The notes beneath the pieces were generated by a model. It was not told the origin of the DNA. It made no database searches and saw only the letters and a program-made list of their open reading frames with translations. The translations under genes were made by a program, and so were the position numbers. 64,000 nt of DNA from Alteromonas sp. IB21 (GTDB taxonomy: Bacteria; Pseudomonadota; Gammaproteobacteria; Enterobacterales; Alteromonadaceae), in assembly GCF_016405965.1 (NCBI RefSeq), contig NZ_JAEFCD010000003.1, positions 141,157 through 205,156 on the forward strand. Reading direction: 5' to 3'. Shown piece after piece: positions 9,185 through 21,153 of the stretch. Each line of letters begins with the position of its first letter. Position 1 is the stretch's first letter.

Positions 9185-10418
9185 TATCGTTGCCATTGAA
9201 AGCTTAACGCCTGGCATGGTGATAGTTCAAATAACTAAACAGAACGGGCCAGTAAAAATAAGAAAGTCGGGCTTGGTGACCAGTGATGCCATGGTTCAAG
9301 GGCTGTCTGAGATGGGCGTACAGGAAGTTGAAATAGACCCTGAACAAACCGTTGAAATTGCCCCTGCGGCAACGCGCCACAGGACCCAAACTCAAGCGCT
9401 ACTGCGTGGTGAGCACGACACTACCGCTAAGTTTGATAAATCGCTTAATGAGCAGTTTAATCGCAGTTTATTTTTACCAACGGTGGAAGGGTTACCATCG
9501 GCATGGAAGCTGTATACCAAGCAATTTGGGCTGTTTGCTGTCGTTATCCTTGTCGGTTTGTGTATTGGTTTTTCAGCTGCGACGACTGAGCGTTGGTGGC
9601 CGTTATTAGTATCGCAATCCCTTATTAGTGAGAATGTCACGAACAAAAATACGGATAAAAGCAAAACCGCCTCATCTGCCCCTGAACAGATCGCGGCACA
9701 AGGCGGCCGCAATGAAAATATCGAGCTGGTTAATGAGGTGAATGCTGCTTCAGAAACCCAATTAAATAGCCAGAATACAGGTCAGGGAAATAGTGCTAAT
9801 GATGTAGCGAATGCACAAACCCAGTTAGGGCAAAACAACAATTCGGCTAACGGTGTGACTTATAATCAGCGAGACACAGCGAGCGAAGATTTTATTGCAG
9901 GGAACAACCAGCGTGGCAGTGTGAATGATGTAAATAACCCTGCACAAGCCACAAACCCTGCTTTTAACAGTGGCTATGAACAAACTCAGCAAACGGGCCA
10001 ACCGCCAGGTGCAGTTTCACAGGATTATGAAGGAAAGGTGCTAAATGAAGGTGCCTCTCAATCAGATGTATCTGTTTCTCCAGAGCTGATGGCCCGCTTT
10101 AACGCGGCTGTTGAGGCGCTTGATACAAAAGCGCAAGATAACGAGCAACCAAGAGAAAATACAGTAACGGTAAAAGACGATATTCCTCGTGTTGATCAGT
10201 TACCCGTTCGTTTACTAACAAGGCTTCCATCGATGAACTTCAGTGCTCATATGTATGCGTCTCGTCCCGCAGACCGATGGGTGAGGGTCAACGGACGTCA
10301 GGTCGGCGAGGGGGATTGGATTGCCGATAGGGTGCAAATAGTAAATATTGAAGCCCAGCGCGTGGTACTTTCATTTGAAGATGAGCTTTTTACCATGGCA
10401 GCGCTGACAGATTGGTAA
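9177..10418 (+). CDS. gspB: GspB-like protein with N-terminal DUF3391-like domain
   Basis: A 413-residue protein with three parts. Residues 1-65 (IESLTPGMVIVQITKQNGPVKIRKSGLVTS...VQEVEIDPE) resemble the DUF3391 domain normally found in front of HD-GYP domains. Residues about 115-140 form one membrane span. After a long Asn/Gln/Ser-rich linker (about 150-335), the last 65 residues (LPSMNFSAHMYASRPADRWVRVNGRQVGEGDWI...VVLSFEDELFTM) are the GspB/T2SB periplasmic domain. GspB works with GspA in assembling the type II secretin in the outer membrane. The DUF3391-like addition is unusual for GspB, and the facing gene downstream encodes a bona fide DUF3391 plus HD-GYP protein, suggesting domain exchange between neighbours. 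Confidence 0.8.
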   Translation: MSNIVAIESLTPGMVIVQITKQNGPVKIRKSGLVTSDAMVQGLSEMGVQEVEIDPEQTVEIAPAATRHRTQTQALLRGEHDTTAKFDKSLNEQFNRSLFLPTVEGLPSAWKLYTKQFGLFAVVILVGLCIGFSAATTERWWPLLVSQSLISENVTNKNTDKSKTASSAPEQIAAQGGRNENIELVNEVNAASETQLNSQNTGQGNSANDVANAQTQLGQNNNSANGVTYNQRDTASEDFIAGNNQRGSVNDVNNPAQATNPAFNSGYEQTQQTGQPPGAVSQDYEGKVLNEGASQSDVSVSPELMARFNAAVEALDTKAQDNEQPRENTVTVKDDIPRVDQLPVRLLTRLPSMNFSAHMYASRPADRWVRVNGRQVGEGDWIADRVQIVNIEAQRVVLSFEDELFTMAALTDW

Positions 10419-10478
10419 TGGCTTATATCGGATAGAAAACTAACACCCGTTTTAAATGCGCGATGCTAAAAGACAAAT

Positions 10479-10519
10479 AAAGCCTGATTCAATGCACTTT
10501 CAAAATCAGGCTTTTTTTT
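10479..10519. terminator. Intrinsic terminator after gspB
   Basis: Eleven-base stem AAAGCCTGATT / AATCAGGCTTT with a 14-base loop, then a run of eight T. It ends the rightward gspA-gspB transcript. The A-run on the other side might allow weak function for the opposing HD-GYP gene. Confidence 0.8.
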
Positions 10520-10590
10520 CCGCTCAGTGATGAATTTAACCTCAAGGAGAGACGTCATCAGGGCTTTGGTATAGACCCCTTACTGATATT

Positions 10591-11781
10591 TCATATTGGT
10601 ATCTGGTTTACAAAAACATCTCTGAAAAACTTAGGCAAGTTCAAGCTAAACTCTTCTGGCCGCACGCCTGAAACAATCTCATCCTCATACAAGCTTAAAT
10701 CAATGCGCTTAACCTCATTGAAGTGTTGAGAAGTAACACTGTAAAACGTCATAACGTGGGGGCTTACCGGATCTTTGGGGTTTATCTTACTTACAATACC
10801 AAGCTTGCCGCTTTTAAGCCTGACCAGCGAGCCAACCGGATGTACACCAATACATTGAATGAATTGTTTGACCAAGTCTTGATCTAAATTCTCTGCTGCA
10901 GTCAGGCGCTTAAGTGCTTGAGTCGGAGTAATACTCTCTTTATGTGAACGGTTAGATGTCATTGCATCATAGGCATCAACAATAGCCGCAATACGGGCAT
11001 ACTCAGAAATTTCTTCGCCAACTAAGCCTCTTGGATAGCCGCTTCCATCTATGCGCTCGTGATGCTCTTCGATTATCCGCAGGGATAAGTCGGATATGTC
11101 CCCACATTGCTCGACGAGGTCAACGCCTATTTGCACATGAGTCTTCATTACTTCCCAGTCGCCTTGGGCGAACTCGCCTTTACCGTTGCGAATTTCATCT
11201 GGAAGCGAAGACATTCCGATGTCCATCAGTAGAGTACCTAAGCTTACTTGTTCGATAATATCTCTGTCGTAACCAAGAAATTCGCAAAATATACCGCTTA
11301 GCACGCTACAGTTGATGCTGTGTTCAAGAAGATATTGGTCTGTGTCTTTGATCATGGTAAGACAGCTAAGCGCATCTTTATTGTCAAAAACACTTTCGAT
11401 AAGACTATGTGACAGTGACTCCATGGGAGATAAGTCTTTTACCGCTCCGTTTTTAAGCGACTTTAAAAAATTACTTTGTATAGAGAGTGCGCTGCTATAG
11501 AGGTCGTTTGCTTGGTTGATGGAATCACGTCCCACAGGCTTAGCTTTGGGTTTAGGGACTTCTGATTCAACAGGTTGTTCTGGCTTATTTTCTTTTGTGC
11601 TGTGCTTTGACTTTGTAAGGTCCACCTCTACGCGTAAGATACCTTTTGATTTAAGGCTATCGATAATGGCTTGGGTCTTCACAATACCTTTAGAGCGCAT
11701 TCTGAGCGAGCCAGTCTGTTCAAGCACTTGATTGACGTACATTCCCGGCTGCAATTCATCAATAGGCACCTGCTCTAGCAT
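10591..11781 (-). CDS. DUF3391 plus HD-GYP domain protein with altered HD motif
   Basis: A 396-residue cytoplasmic protein. I chose the ATG at 11781 because GGAGAG lies just upstream; an in-frame ATG at 11817 would add 12 residues. Residues 1-55 are a DUF3391 domain (VPIDELQPGMYVNQVLEQTG...GIVKT). Residues about 145-340 are an HD-GYP domain, the class that hydrolyses c-di-GMP. The GYP signature is intact (EEHHERIDGSGYP) and the first His (LLEHSINCSVL) and later His (THVQIG) are present. However, the HD pair reads LLMDIG where LLHDIG is expected, so one metal-ligand histidine is replaced by methionine. Reduced catalysis or a sensor/adaptor role is possible. It is convergent with gspB. Confidence 0.88.
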   Translation of the reverse strand: MLEQVPIDELQPGMYVNQVLEQTGSLRMRSKGIVKTQAIIDSLKSKGILRVEVDLTKSKHSTKENKPEQPVESEVPKPKAKPVGRDSINQANDLYSSALSIQSNFLKSLKNGAVKDLSPMESLSHSLIESVFDNKDALSCLTMIKDTDQYLLEHSINCSVLSGIFCEFLGYDRDIIEQVSLGTLLMDIGMSSLPDEIRNGKGEFAQGDWEVMKTHVQIGVDLVEQCGDISDLSLRIIEEHHERIDGSGYPRGLVGEEISEYARIAAIVDAYDAMTSNRSHKESITPTQALKRLTAAENLDQDLVKQFIQCIGVHPVGSLVRLKSGKLGIVSKINPKDPVSPHVMTFYSVTSQHFNEVKRIDLSLYEDEIVSGVRPEEFSLNLPKFFRDVFVNQIPI

Positions 11782-11977
11782 TATCTCTCCTGTGAGGCAT
11801 ATTACTGCCAAAACCATCTACTACAATAGAAACGAATAGTACGATATTCCAATAGAAAAAGTGAGGTGTTTACGCATCTTTCGTATAAATAATAGTGAAT
11901 ATAAGTTTTAGTTCAACGTTCTATCGACTGGCCGTCTGTAAGATACGGCGAGCTATCGGGGGCCGCACGGTTGAAAC

Positions 11978-12007
11978 AAAAAAGAGCGCTATTTCAGCGC
12001 TCTTTTT
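11978..12007 (-). terminator. Intrinsic terminator of the leu operon
   Basis: Near-symmetric hairpin AAAAAGAGCGCT / AGCGCTCTTTTT around a five-base loop, about 35 bp beyond the leuD stop. With A- and T-runs on both sides it can work in both directions, but the leftward leu operon is the evident user. Confidence 0.8.
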
Positions 12008-12041
12008 GAACTTTGCTTATGAAAGAGTTTGAAACCCTATT

Positions 12042-12647
12042 TTATAACCACGCTGGCTGGTTTTTTTCAAATGCTTCAATTGCGTTGGTTAGCTCGAGCG
12101 TTTGCCCTATCGCGTCCAACCCCTTGATTAGGTTATTTTTATGATGTTCCGCTATTTCAAAGCTAAAGCTAGTTTCGTCAAAGCTTACAGTTTGAGCGGG
12201 TAAGTCTACGGTTATGTTAACCGCAGGATTAGCTTTTACCGCAGCAAACACTGCGTCCATTTGCGCGCTAGATAACGCCACTGGTACTAACTGGTTGTTA
12301 ATACAGTTTCCGTAAAAAATGTCGGCAAAGCTGGTGGCAATAACCGTTTTAAAACCAAAGTCGGCAAGTGCCCACGGCGCGTGTTCACGGCTTGAACCAC
12401 AACCAAAGTTTTCGCGAGCTAGCAAAATACTGGCGCCTTTGTGTTCTGGCTTATTCAATGCAAACGCCGGGTTTGGCTCTTTTTCTTCCAAATCTAAATA
12501 GCGCCAGTCGTGAAAGAGGTGCTTACCGTAACCAGCACGGGTTACACCCGTTAAAAACTGCTTTGGAATGATTTGGTCAGTATCGACATTGGCTTGATCA
12601 AGAGGCGCTGCGATGCCTGTGTGTTGTGTAAAACCTTGTTCAGACAT
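12042..12647 (-). CDS. leuD: 3-isopropylmalate dehydratase small subunit
   Basis: A 201-residue swivel-domain subunit of isopropylmalate isomerase, which with LeuC interconverts 2- and 3-isopropylmalate in leucine synthesis. Recognised by [22 protein letters not shown] near the N-terminus, the [21 protein letters not shown] substrate-recognition loop and [17 protein letters not shown]. Length matches E. coli LeuD (201). It is the last gene of the leftward leuABCD operon, only 3 bp after leuC, and is followed by an intrinsic terminator. Confidence 0.97.
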   Translation of the reverse strand: MSEQGFTQHTGIAAPLDQANVDTDQIIPKQFLTGVTRAGYGKHLFHDWRYLDLEEKEPNPAFALNKPEHKGASILLARENFGCGSSREHAPWALADFGFKTVIATSFADIFYGNCINNQLVPVALSSAQMDAVFAAVKANPAVNITVDLPAQTVSFDETSFSFEIAEHHKNNLIKGLDAIGQTLELTNAIEAFEKNQPAWL

Positions 12648-12650
12648 AAC

Positions 12651-14051
12651 TTACTCCTGATAATCTCTAACGTCAGCAAAGCGACCAGTAATCGCTGCAG
12701 CCGCTGCCATGGCTGGGCTAACTAAGTGTGTGCGTGCCCCACGGCCTTGACGGCCTTCAAAGTTACGGTTACTGGTAGAAGCACATCTATCGCCCGCCAC
12801 CAATTTGTCATCGTTCATACCAAGGCACATAGAACAGCCTGGTAAACGCCATTCAAAGCCAGCGTCGATAAAGATTTTATCTAACCCTTCTTCTTCCGCC
12901 TGACGTTTAACCGCACCCGAGCCTGGTACCACGATGGCGGTAACCGAATCTGCGACCTTACCGCGCTTAGCAATTTGTGCAGCGGCGCGCATATCTTCAA
13001 TTCGTCCGTTGGTACAAGAGCCGATAAATACGTGGTTTACTGAAACGTCAGCTAGCTTTTCGCCGGGTTTCAAGCCCATATAGGCTAATGCTTTCACTGC
13101 ACTTTCTTTCTCAATCGGGTCGCTGAAATCTTCAGGTGCAGGTACAGGTGTGTTTACGCCAATAACCTGGCCTGGGTTTGTACCCCAAGTAACCTGAGGA
13201 GCAATATCTGCCGCTTCAAGTTCAACTACAGTGTCAAAGGTAGCGCCCTCTTCGGTGTACAGGGTTTTCCAGTAAGCGACTGCGTCTTCCCAGTCTTGGC
13301 CTTTAGGCGCGTATTCTCGGCCTTCAAGGTAAGCAAAGGTTTTCTCGTCCGGTGTAACAAGACCGGCTTTCGCGCCAGCTTCAATACTCATGTTACACAC
13401 CGTCATGCGCTCTTCCATGCTTAAACCGCGAATAGCTTCACCCGCGTATTCAATGACATGACCGGTAGCGCCGGCATGGCCAATCTTCCCAATAATGGCA
13501 AGGATTATGTCTTTTGCGGTGATGCCAACAGGAAGCTTACCATTTACGTTGATAAGCATGCTCTTCGCGCGGCTTTGCTTAAGGGTTTGCGTAGCCAGTA
13601 CGTGCTCTACCTGAGAGGTACCAATACCAAACGCCAGCGCGCCAAATGCACCGTGGGTAGCTGTGTGTGAATCACCACATACCACCGTCATACCCGGCTG
13701 GATCAAGCCCAATTCAGGGCCCATTACGTGCACGATACCTTGCTTTTGGTGACCCACTGGAAATAGCTGAATACCGTGTTCTTCACAGTTGGTCGCTAAG
13801 GTTTGTAGTTGAAGCGCGTTAGCTGGTCCACATGCGTCGATTGCCAGTGAACGGGTTGATATGCTGTGATCCATGGTGCCAACAGTGCGATCAGGGCGAC
13901 GTACTTTACGGCCTTTTTCGTTAAGGCCAGCAAATGCCTGAGGTGACGTCACTTCATGAATTAAATGGCGATCGATATAAATTAAGCTGTCTTCACCAAT
14001 TTGGTCGATAATGTGGGCTTGCCACACTTTGTCATATAAGGTCTTGGCCAT
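12651..14051 (-). CDS. leuC: 3-isopropylmalate dehydratase large subunit
   Basis: A 466-residue aconitase-family protein. The iron-sulfur cluster ligands are visible as [10 protein letters not shown] and [10 protein letters not shown]; other landmarks are [65 protein letters not shown] and [27 protein letters not shown]. It pairs with LeuD to form the isomerase. It sits between leuB and leuD in a tight operon, so expression should follow the leu attenuator upstream. Full length for the family. Confidence 0.97.
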   Translation of the reverse strand: MAKTLYDKVWQAHIIDQIGEDSLIYIDRHLIHEVTSPQAFAGLNEKGRKVRRPDRTVGTMDHSISTRSLAIDACGPANALQLQTLATNCEEHGIQLFPVGHQKQGIVHVMGPELGLIQPGMTVVCGDSHTATHGAFGALAFGIGTSQVEHVLATQTLKQSRAKSMLINVNGKLPVGITAKDIILAIIGKIGHAGATGHVIEYAGEAIRGLSMEERMTVCNMSIEAGAKAGLVTPDEKTFAYLEGREYAPKGQDWEDAVAYWKTLYTEEGATFDTVVELEAADIAPQVTWGTNPGQVIGVNTPVPAPEDFSDPIEKESAVKALAYMGLKPGEKLADVSVNHVFIGSCTNGRIEDMRAAAQIAKRGKVADSVTAIVVPGSGAVKRQAEEEGLDKIFIDAGFEWRLPGCSMCLGMNDDKLVAGDRCASTSNRNFEGRQGRGARTHLVSPAMAAAAAITGRFADVRDYQE

Positions 14052-14060
14052 GAGGTGTTT

Positions 14061-15158
<1,098 letters not shown>

Positions 15159-16718
15159 TTATACTCCTGCAACGCGTTCTTGTTGATTTTTTTGCTGATC
15201 AATTTGATCGGCTAAATATGTGTTGTTTAATACAAAGATAAGGGCTTTAACGCCGGCTTCCACAATATCTGTAGCCAAGCCGATTCCATGGAAACGACGG
15301 CCTTTATAGGTAGCGATAACGCTCACTTGCGCCAAAGCGTCGGCACCTTCACCTTTTGAATCTAATTTAAAGTCGACAACTTCTAAATCTTCGTGACCTA
15401 GTATAGACATGATGGCCTTATAAGCCGCATCTACCGGGCCGTTTCCAATACTAGACTGGGTAATCTCTTCAGTGCCCACTTTCATTTTAACGGTGGCGCT
15501 TGGAATGATTTCACGTCCAGAGTTAGCTTGAAGATAAAGCAACTGGAAATGTGCCTGGTCGTGTTTCTGTTTATCGAAGAACAACAAGGCTTCAAGGTCG
15601 TAGTCGTACACTTGGCCTTTTTTATCTGCTAACTTCAAGAATGCGTCGTATACCGCCTCTAAATCATAGTCTTCAGCTTTGTAGCCAAGTTCTGTTAATC
15701 GGTGTTTAATAACATGGCGTCCAGAACGTGACGTTAGGTTAAGATTGTTCTTATTAATGCCCACACTTTCTGGTGTCATGATTTCATAGGTATTTTGCGC
15801 TTTTAAGACACCGTCTTGGTGAATACCAGATGAGTGGCTAAACGCGTTCGCGCCAACAATCGCTTTGTTAGCCTGAACGGGCATATTACAAAGCTGGCTG
15901 ACTAACTTTGAAGTACGTGAAATTTCGGTAGAGTTGATATTAGTGTCGAAGCCCAACATGTTCTTACGGGTTTGTAAGATCATGGCAATCTCTTCAAGTG
16001 ATGCGTTACCTGCACGTTCTCCAATTCCGTTAATCGTACATTCGACCTGTCTTGCACCTTGTTCAACCGCAGCCAATGAATTTGCGACGGCTAAGCCTAA
16101 GTCGTTGTGGCAGTGTACGGAAATGGTTGCTTTGTCAATGTTTGGAACGCGGTTGAACAACTGCTGGATGATTCCACCGAACTCAGTAGGTGTGGTGTAG
16201 CCCACCGTATCGGGGATGTTAACAGTTGTCGCACCGGCATTAATAGCGGCTTCAACCATACGGCACAAGTAATCAATATGAGTACGGCCTGCATCTTCAC
16301 ACGAGAACTCCACATCGTCAGTGTATTGTCTGGCGTGTTTTACCGCGTTCACTGCCATCTCGACGATTTCGTCTTGTGATTTGCGAAGCTTAGCACCTAC
16401 GTGAATTTCGGAGGTGGCGATAAAGGTGTGAATACGGAATTGCTCTGCCACACTTAACGCCTGACCACAGGCATCAATATCGCCCGGTAACGCACGAGAT
16501 AAACCACAAACGATAGAGTTTTTAACTTCTTTGGCAATCATTTGTACCGAACGGAAATCACCCGGTGACGAAACAGGGAAACCTGCTTCTATGATATCTA
16601 CACCTAAACGCTCGAGCGCCAGCGCAATCTGTAATTTCTCTTTGGCACTTAGGCTTGCAGGTAAGGCCTGCTCACCGTCTCGCAATGTGGTATCAAAGAT
16701 TTTCACTTGATTTGTCAT
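15159..16718 (-). CDS. leuA: 2-isopropylmalate synthase
   Basis: A 519-residue enzyme condensing acetyl-CoA with 2-oxoisovalerate, the committed step to leucine. The DRE-TIM motif is [16 protein letters not shown]. Metal ligands lie in [24 protein letters not shown] and the [14 protein letters not shown] segment; the C-terminal 130 residues are the LeuA dimer/allosteric leucine-binding domain ([29 protein letters not shown]). Length is near E. coli LeuA (523). First gene of leuABCD; the 5' region carries a leucine-rich leader peptide and an attenuator hairpin, so transcription should depend on charged tRNA-Leu. Confidence 0.97.
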   Translation of the reverse strand: MTNQVKIFDTTLRDGEQALPASLSAKEKLQIALALERLGVDIIEAGFPVSSPGDFRSVQMIAKEVKNSIVCGLSRALPGDIDACGQALSVAEQFRIHTFIATSEIHVGAKLRKSQDEIVEMAVNAVKHARQYTDDVEFSCEDAGRTHIDYLCRMVEAAINAGATTVNIPDTVGYTTPTEFGGIIQQLFNRVPNIDKATISVHCHNDLGLAVANSLAAVEQGARQVECTINGIGERAGNASLEEIAMILQTRKNMLGFDTNINSTEISRTSKLVSQLCNMPVQANKAIVGANAFSHSSGIHQDGVLKAQNTYEIMTPESVGINKNNLNLTSRSGRHVIKHRLTELGYKAEDYDLEAVYDAFLKLADKKGQVYDYDLEALLFFDKQKHDQAHFQLLYLQANSGREIIPSATVKMKVGTEEITQSSIGNGPVDAAYKAIMSILGHEDLEVVDFKLDSKGEGADALAQVSVIATYKGRRFHGIGLATDIVEAGVKALIFVLNNTYLADQIDQQKNQQERVAGV

Positions 16719-16741
16719 GACGCTCTCTCAGTTGAATAGTT

Positions 16742-16772
16742 AAAAAAAAACCCGTGCTTGGCACGGGTTTTT
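16742..16772 (-). terminator. leu operon attenuator terminator
   Basis: Read leftward: AAACCCGTGC, a three-base CAA loop, GCACGGGTTT and a run of T, about 25 bp before the leuA ATG. A 5' copy of GCACGGG lies at the end of the leader-peptide gene (16801-16807) and can pair with the CCCGTGC arm, giving a competing antiterminator. This is the arrangement expected for ribosome-mediated attenuation. Confidence 0.88.
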
Positions 16773-16797
16773 GTGAAATTAAATCGCTGGTCGCAAT

Positions 16798-16857
16798 CTA
16801 CCCGTGCAGTCTGGCTGCCATAAGGAGTAGAGATAGAAGAAGAAAACGAGTATGCAT
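16798..16857 (-). CDS. leuL: Leucine-rich leader peptide of the leu operon
   Basis: A 19-codon open frame read leftward, MHTRFLLLSLLLMAARLHG. Six of seven consecutive codons from the sixth are leucine (CTT CTT CTA TCT CTA CTC CTT). It ends at a TAG that lies inside the CACGGG segment able to pair with the attenuator. The position (about 80 bp before leuA), the codon content and the hairpin just downstream together identify a leu leader. The start is uncertain: an in-frame ATG 16 codons earlier would give a 35-residue peptide, and neither start has a strong Shine-Dalgarno. Stalling at the Leu codons under leucine shortage should leave GCACGGG free to block the terminator. Confidence 0.82.
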   Translation of the reverse strand: MHTRFLLLSLLLMAARLHG

Positions 16858-16979
16858 TTGCTGTTGTTTCTTTGCTGACCAAGTTGATAGCGACAATGTA
16901 CCCATGTGGCATGAAGAGGTCAACCATTGTTTACAATAATGAGTATATTTTTCGTGTATAAAAGCTATCTTTTAATTAT

Positions 16980-16997
16980 TTAGGATATTTATCCTAA
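16980..16997. promoter_or_regulatory. Operator-like palindrome upstream of leuL
   Basis: Perfect 18-bp palindrome TTAGGATATTTATCCTAA (eight-base arms, two-base centre), 123 bp upstream of the leader-peptide start in AT-rich DNA. A possible leftward -10 (TATACT) lies near 16950-16955. The site could bind a dimeric regulator such as an Lrp- or LysR-type protein, but the regulator is unknown. The rest of 16998-17148 is AT-rich and holds no gene that I can see. Confidence 0.4.
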
Positions 16998-17148
16998 TCG
17001 GGATTTGAGTGAAAGGTGATTTTAAGGTGGAGAGCTTAGGGTCTTAGAGATTTTGTTGCTTTTTTCTCTTTAGGTAGGATGTTTCTACTAAAAAATATAA
17101 AATTTCTGTTTTCGGCATTTTGAGTTTTTATTCTCAATTAGTGCATAT

Positions 17149-17919
17149 TTATTGGTCTTTTGGATTTAACGTGAAATTCTTCCAGTTTAATTGCGTCGAC
17201 AAGCGCATTTCGCGAAGGGTTAATGCACGAGGTGAACGCTTTGACTTGAAGCTCCACGCGTGGCCACAGCATGCTGCGGTTACTATAGCCTTTGAAGGCC
17301 GCAGTAATATTTTACGCTCCACAGAAAGCGCCGTTGAAGCAGAGTCATCGTCTCGCTGTGTAGTGGAGTGAATACATTCACCTGTATTAGCAAACCATCC
17401 GTTTTTGTTTAAATGAAGCTGCGTATTGTCTTGATTAACCATATCAATAGAATCGAGTTCAATGTGCGTACCTTCAATATTTAAAACCAGAACGGGGACA
17501 ACAAGGCCGTACTTGGCATTTTTTCGATACCAGGATTCCCGTTTTTCTGAATCATCTAAATGATTAATACCGGGGCATTTGGCCGATTGCTTGGCATACC
17601 AACTACCATTGTGTGTATCCACTCTTAGCGGCGATGGGTTAGATAAAGCCTCGTTATTTACCATATATCGAGCAATGGCTTTAACGTGATAGGGCAGGCC
17701 GCCCATTCGACGCTTAAGTAAAGAAAGGTTCGTTATTTGACTGTGTGCGAGAGAGATAACTTCCCTTTCGTACAAGGCAGTACATATTTCATTAAATTGA
17801 GGGTGGCTTCCACCTAGTTCACCAGCGTCACTAAAAAAGCCAACTTGAGTGTTGGTAGTAGAGTGGGAAAGTTCGTCGCCTGGAGCCATTAGGGTTATCA
17901 AATGCCTGTCTAGAGTCAT
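17149..17919 (-). CDS. Hypothetical protein, unrecognised family
   Basis: A 256-residue soluble protein with no signal peptide or membrane segment; I do not recognise its family. The N-terminal half contains LYEREVISLAHSQITNLSLLKRRMGGLPYHVKAIARYMV, probably helical; the middle (KYGLVVPVLVLNIEGTHIELDSIDMV) looks like beta strands. The C-terminus is basic and cysteine-containing (AACCGHAWSFKSKRSPRALTLREMRLS). It stands alone between eno and the leu leader, reading in the same direction as leu. An opposing frame over its 3' end has no support. It may be lineage-specific; whether its transcript runs into the leu leader is unclear because no terminator is visible in the 150 bp after it. Confidence 0.65.
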   Translation of the reverse strand: MTLDRHLITLMAPGDELSHSTTNTQVGFFSDAGELGGSHPQFNEICTALYEREVISLAHSQITNLSLLKRRMGGLPYHVKAIARYMVNNEALSNPSPLRVDTHNGSWYAKQSAKCPGINHLDDSEKRESWYRKNAKYGLVVPVLVLNIEGTHIELDSIDMVNQDNTQLHLNKNGWFANTGECIHSTTQRDDDSASTALSVERKILLRPSKAIVTAACCGHAWSFKSKRSPRALTLREMRLSTQLNWKNFTLNPKDQ

Positions 17920-17982
17920 TTAACACTACCAAGATTCAGCGTTTGATGCTACACGGTTTAATTAAACAGCGTGAAAAACAGA

Positions 17983-18008
17983 CAAAAAAAGCCGCTATAT
18001 TAAGCGGC
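17983..18008 (-). terminator. Intrinsic terminator after eno
   Basis: Read leftward: GCCGCT, six-base loop TAATAT, AGCGGC, then seven T. It lies 25 bp past the eno stop and ends the pyrG-eno transcript. Confidence 0.85.
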
Positions 18009-18033
18009 CTTTCATCATTTTAATAGGGGTAAC

Positions 18034-19335
<1,302 letters not shown>

Positions 19336-19385
19336 TCAACAATTGAATGGGGCGCAACGGGAGAGAGCGCCCCTTTTATTAGAAA

Positions 19386-21062
<1,677 letters not shown>

Positions 21063-21112
21063 TTAGAACAAAACCAGCTACACTTTGGACGGGGCGATAG
21101 TATACGCAAATT

Positions 21113-21143
21113 CATGTGGGCAGACAATCAATTTGCCCACATG
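21113..21143 (-). terminator. Inverted repeat after mutS
   Basis: Ten-base arms CATGTGGGCA / TGCCCACATG separated by 11 bases, 10 bp past the mutS stop. The following leftward sequence (AATTTGCG) has only a weak U-run, so termination may be inefficient. Confidence 0.5.
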
Positions 21144-21153
21144 ATGCACAATT

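Noticed and set aside
16715..16927. 70-codon leftward frame overlapping the leuA start
   Set aside because: It runs through the attenuator hairpin and the leucine-rich leader in another frame and has no family features; the leuL frame explains the region better.
17120..17371. 83-codon rightward frame
   Set aside because: It lies antisense to the 3' part of the unrecognised protein gene and lacks a ribosome site or recognisable product.
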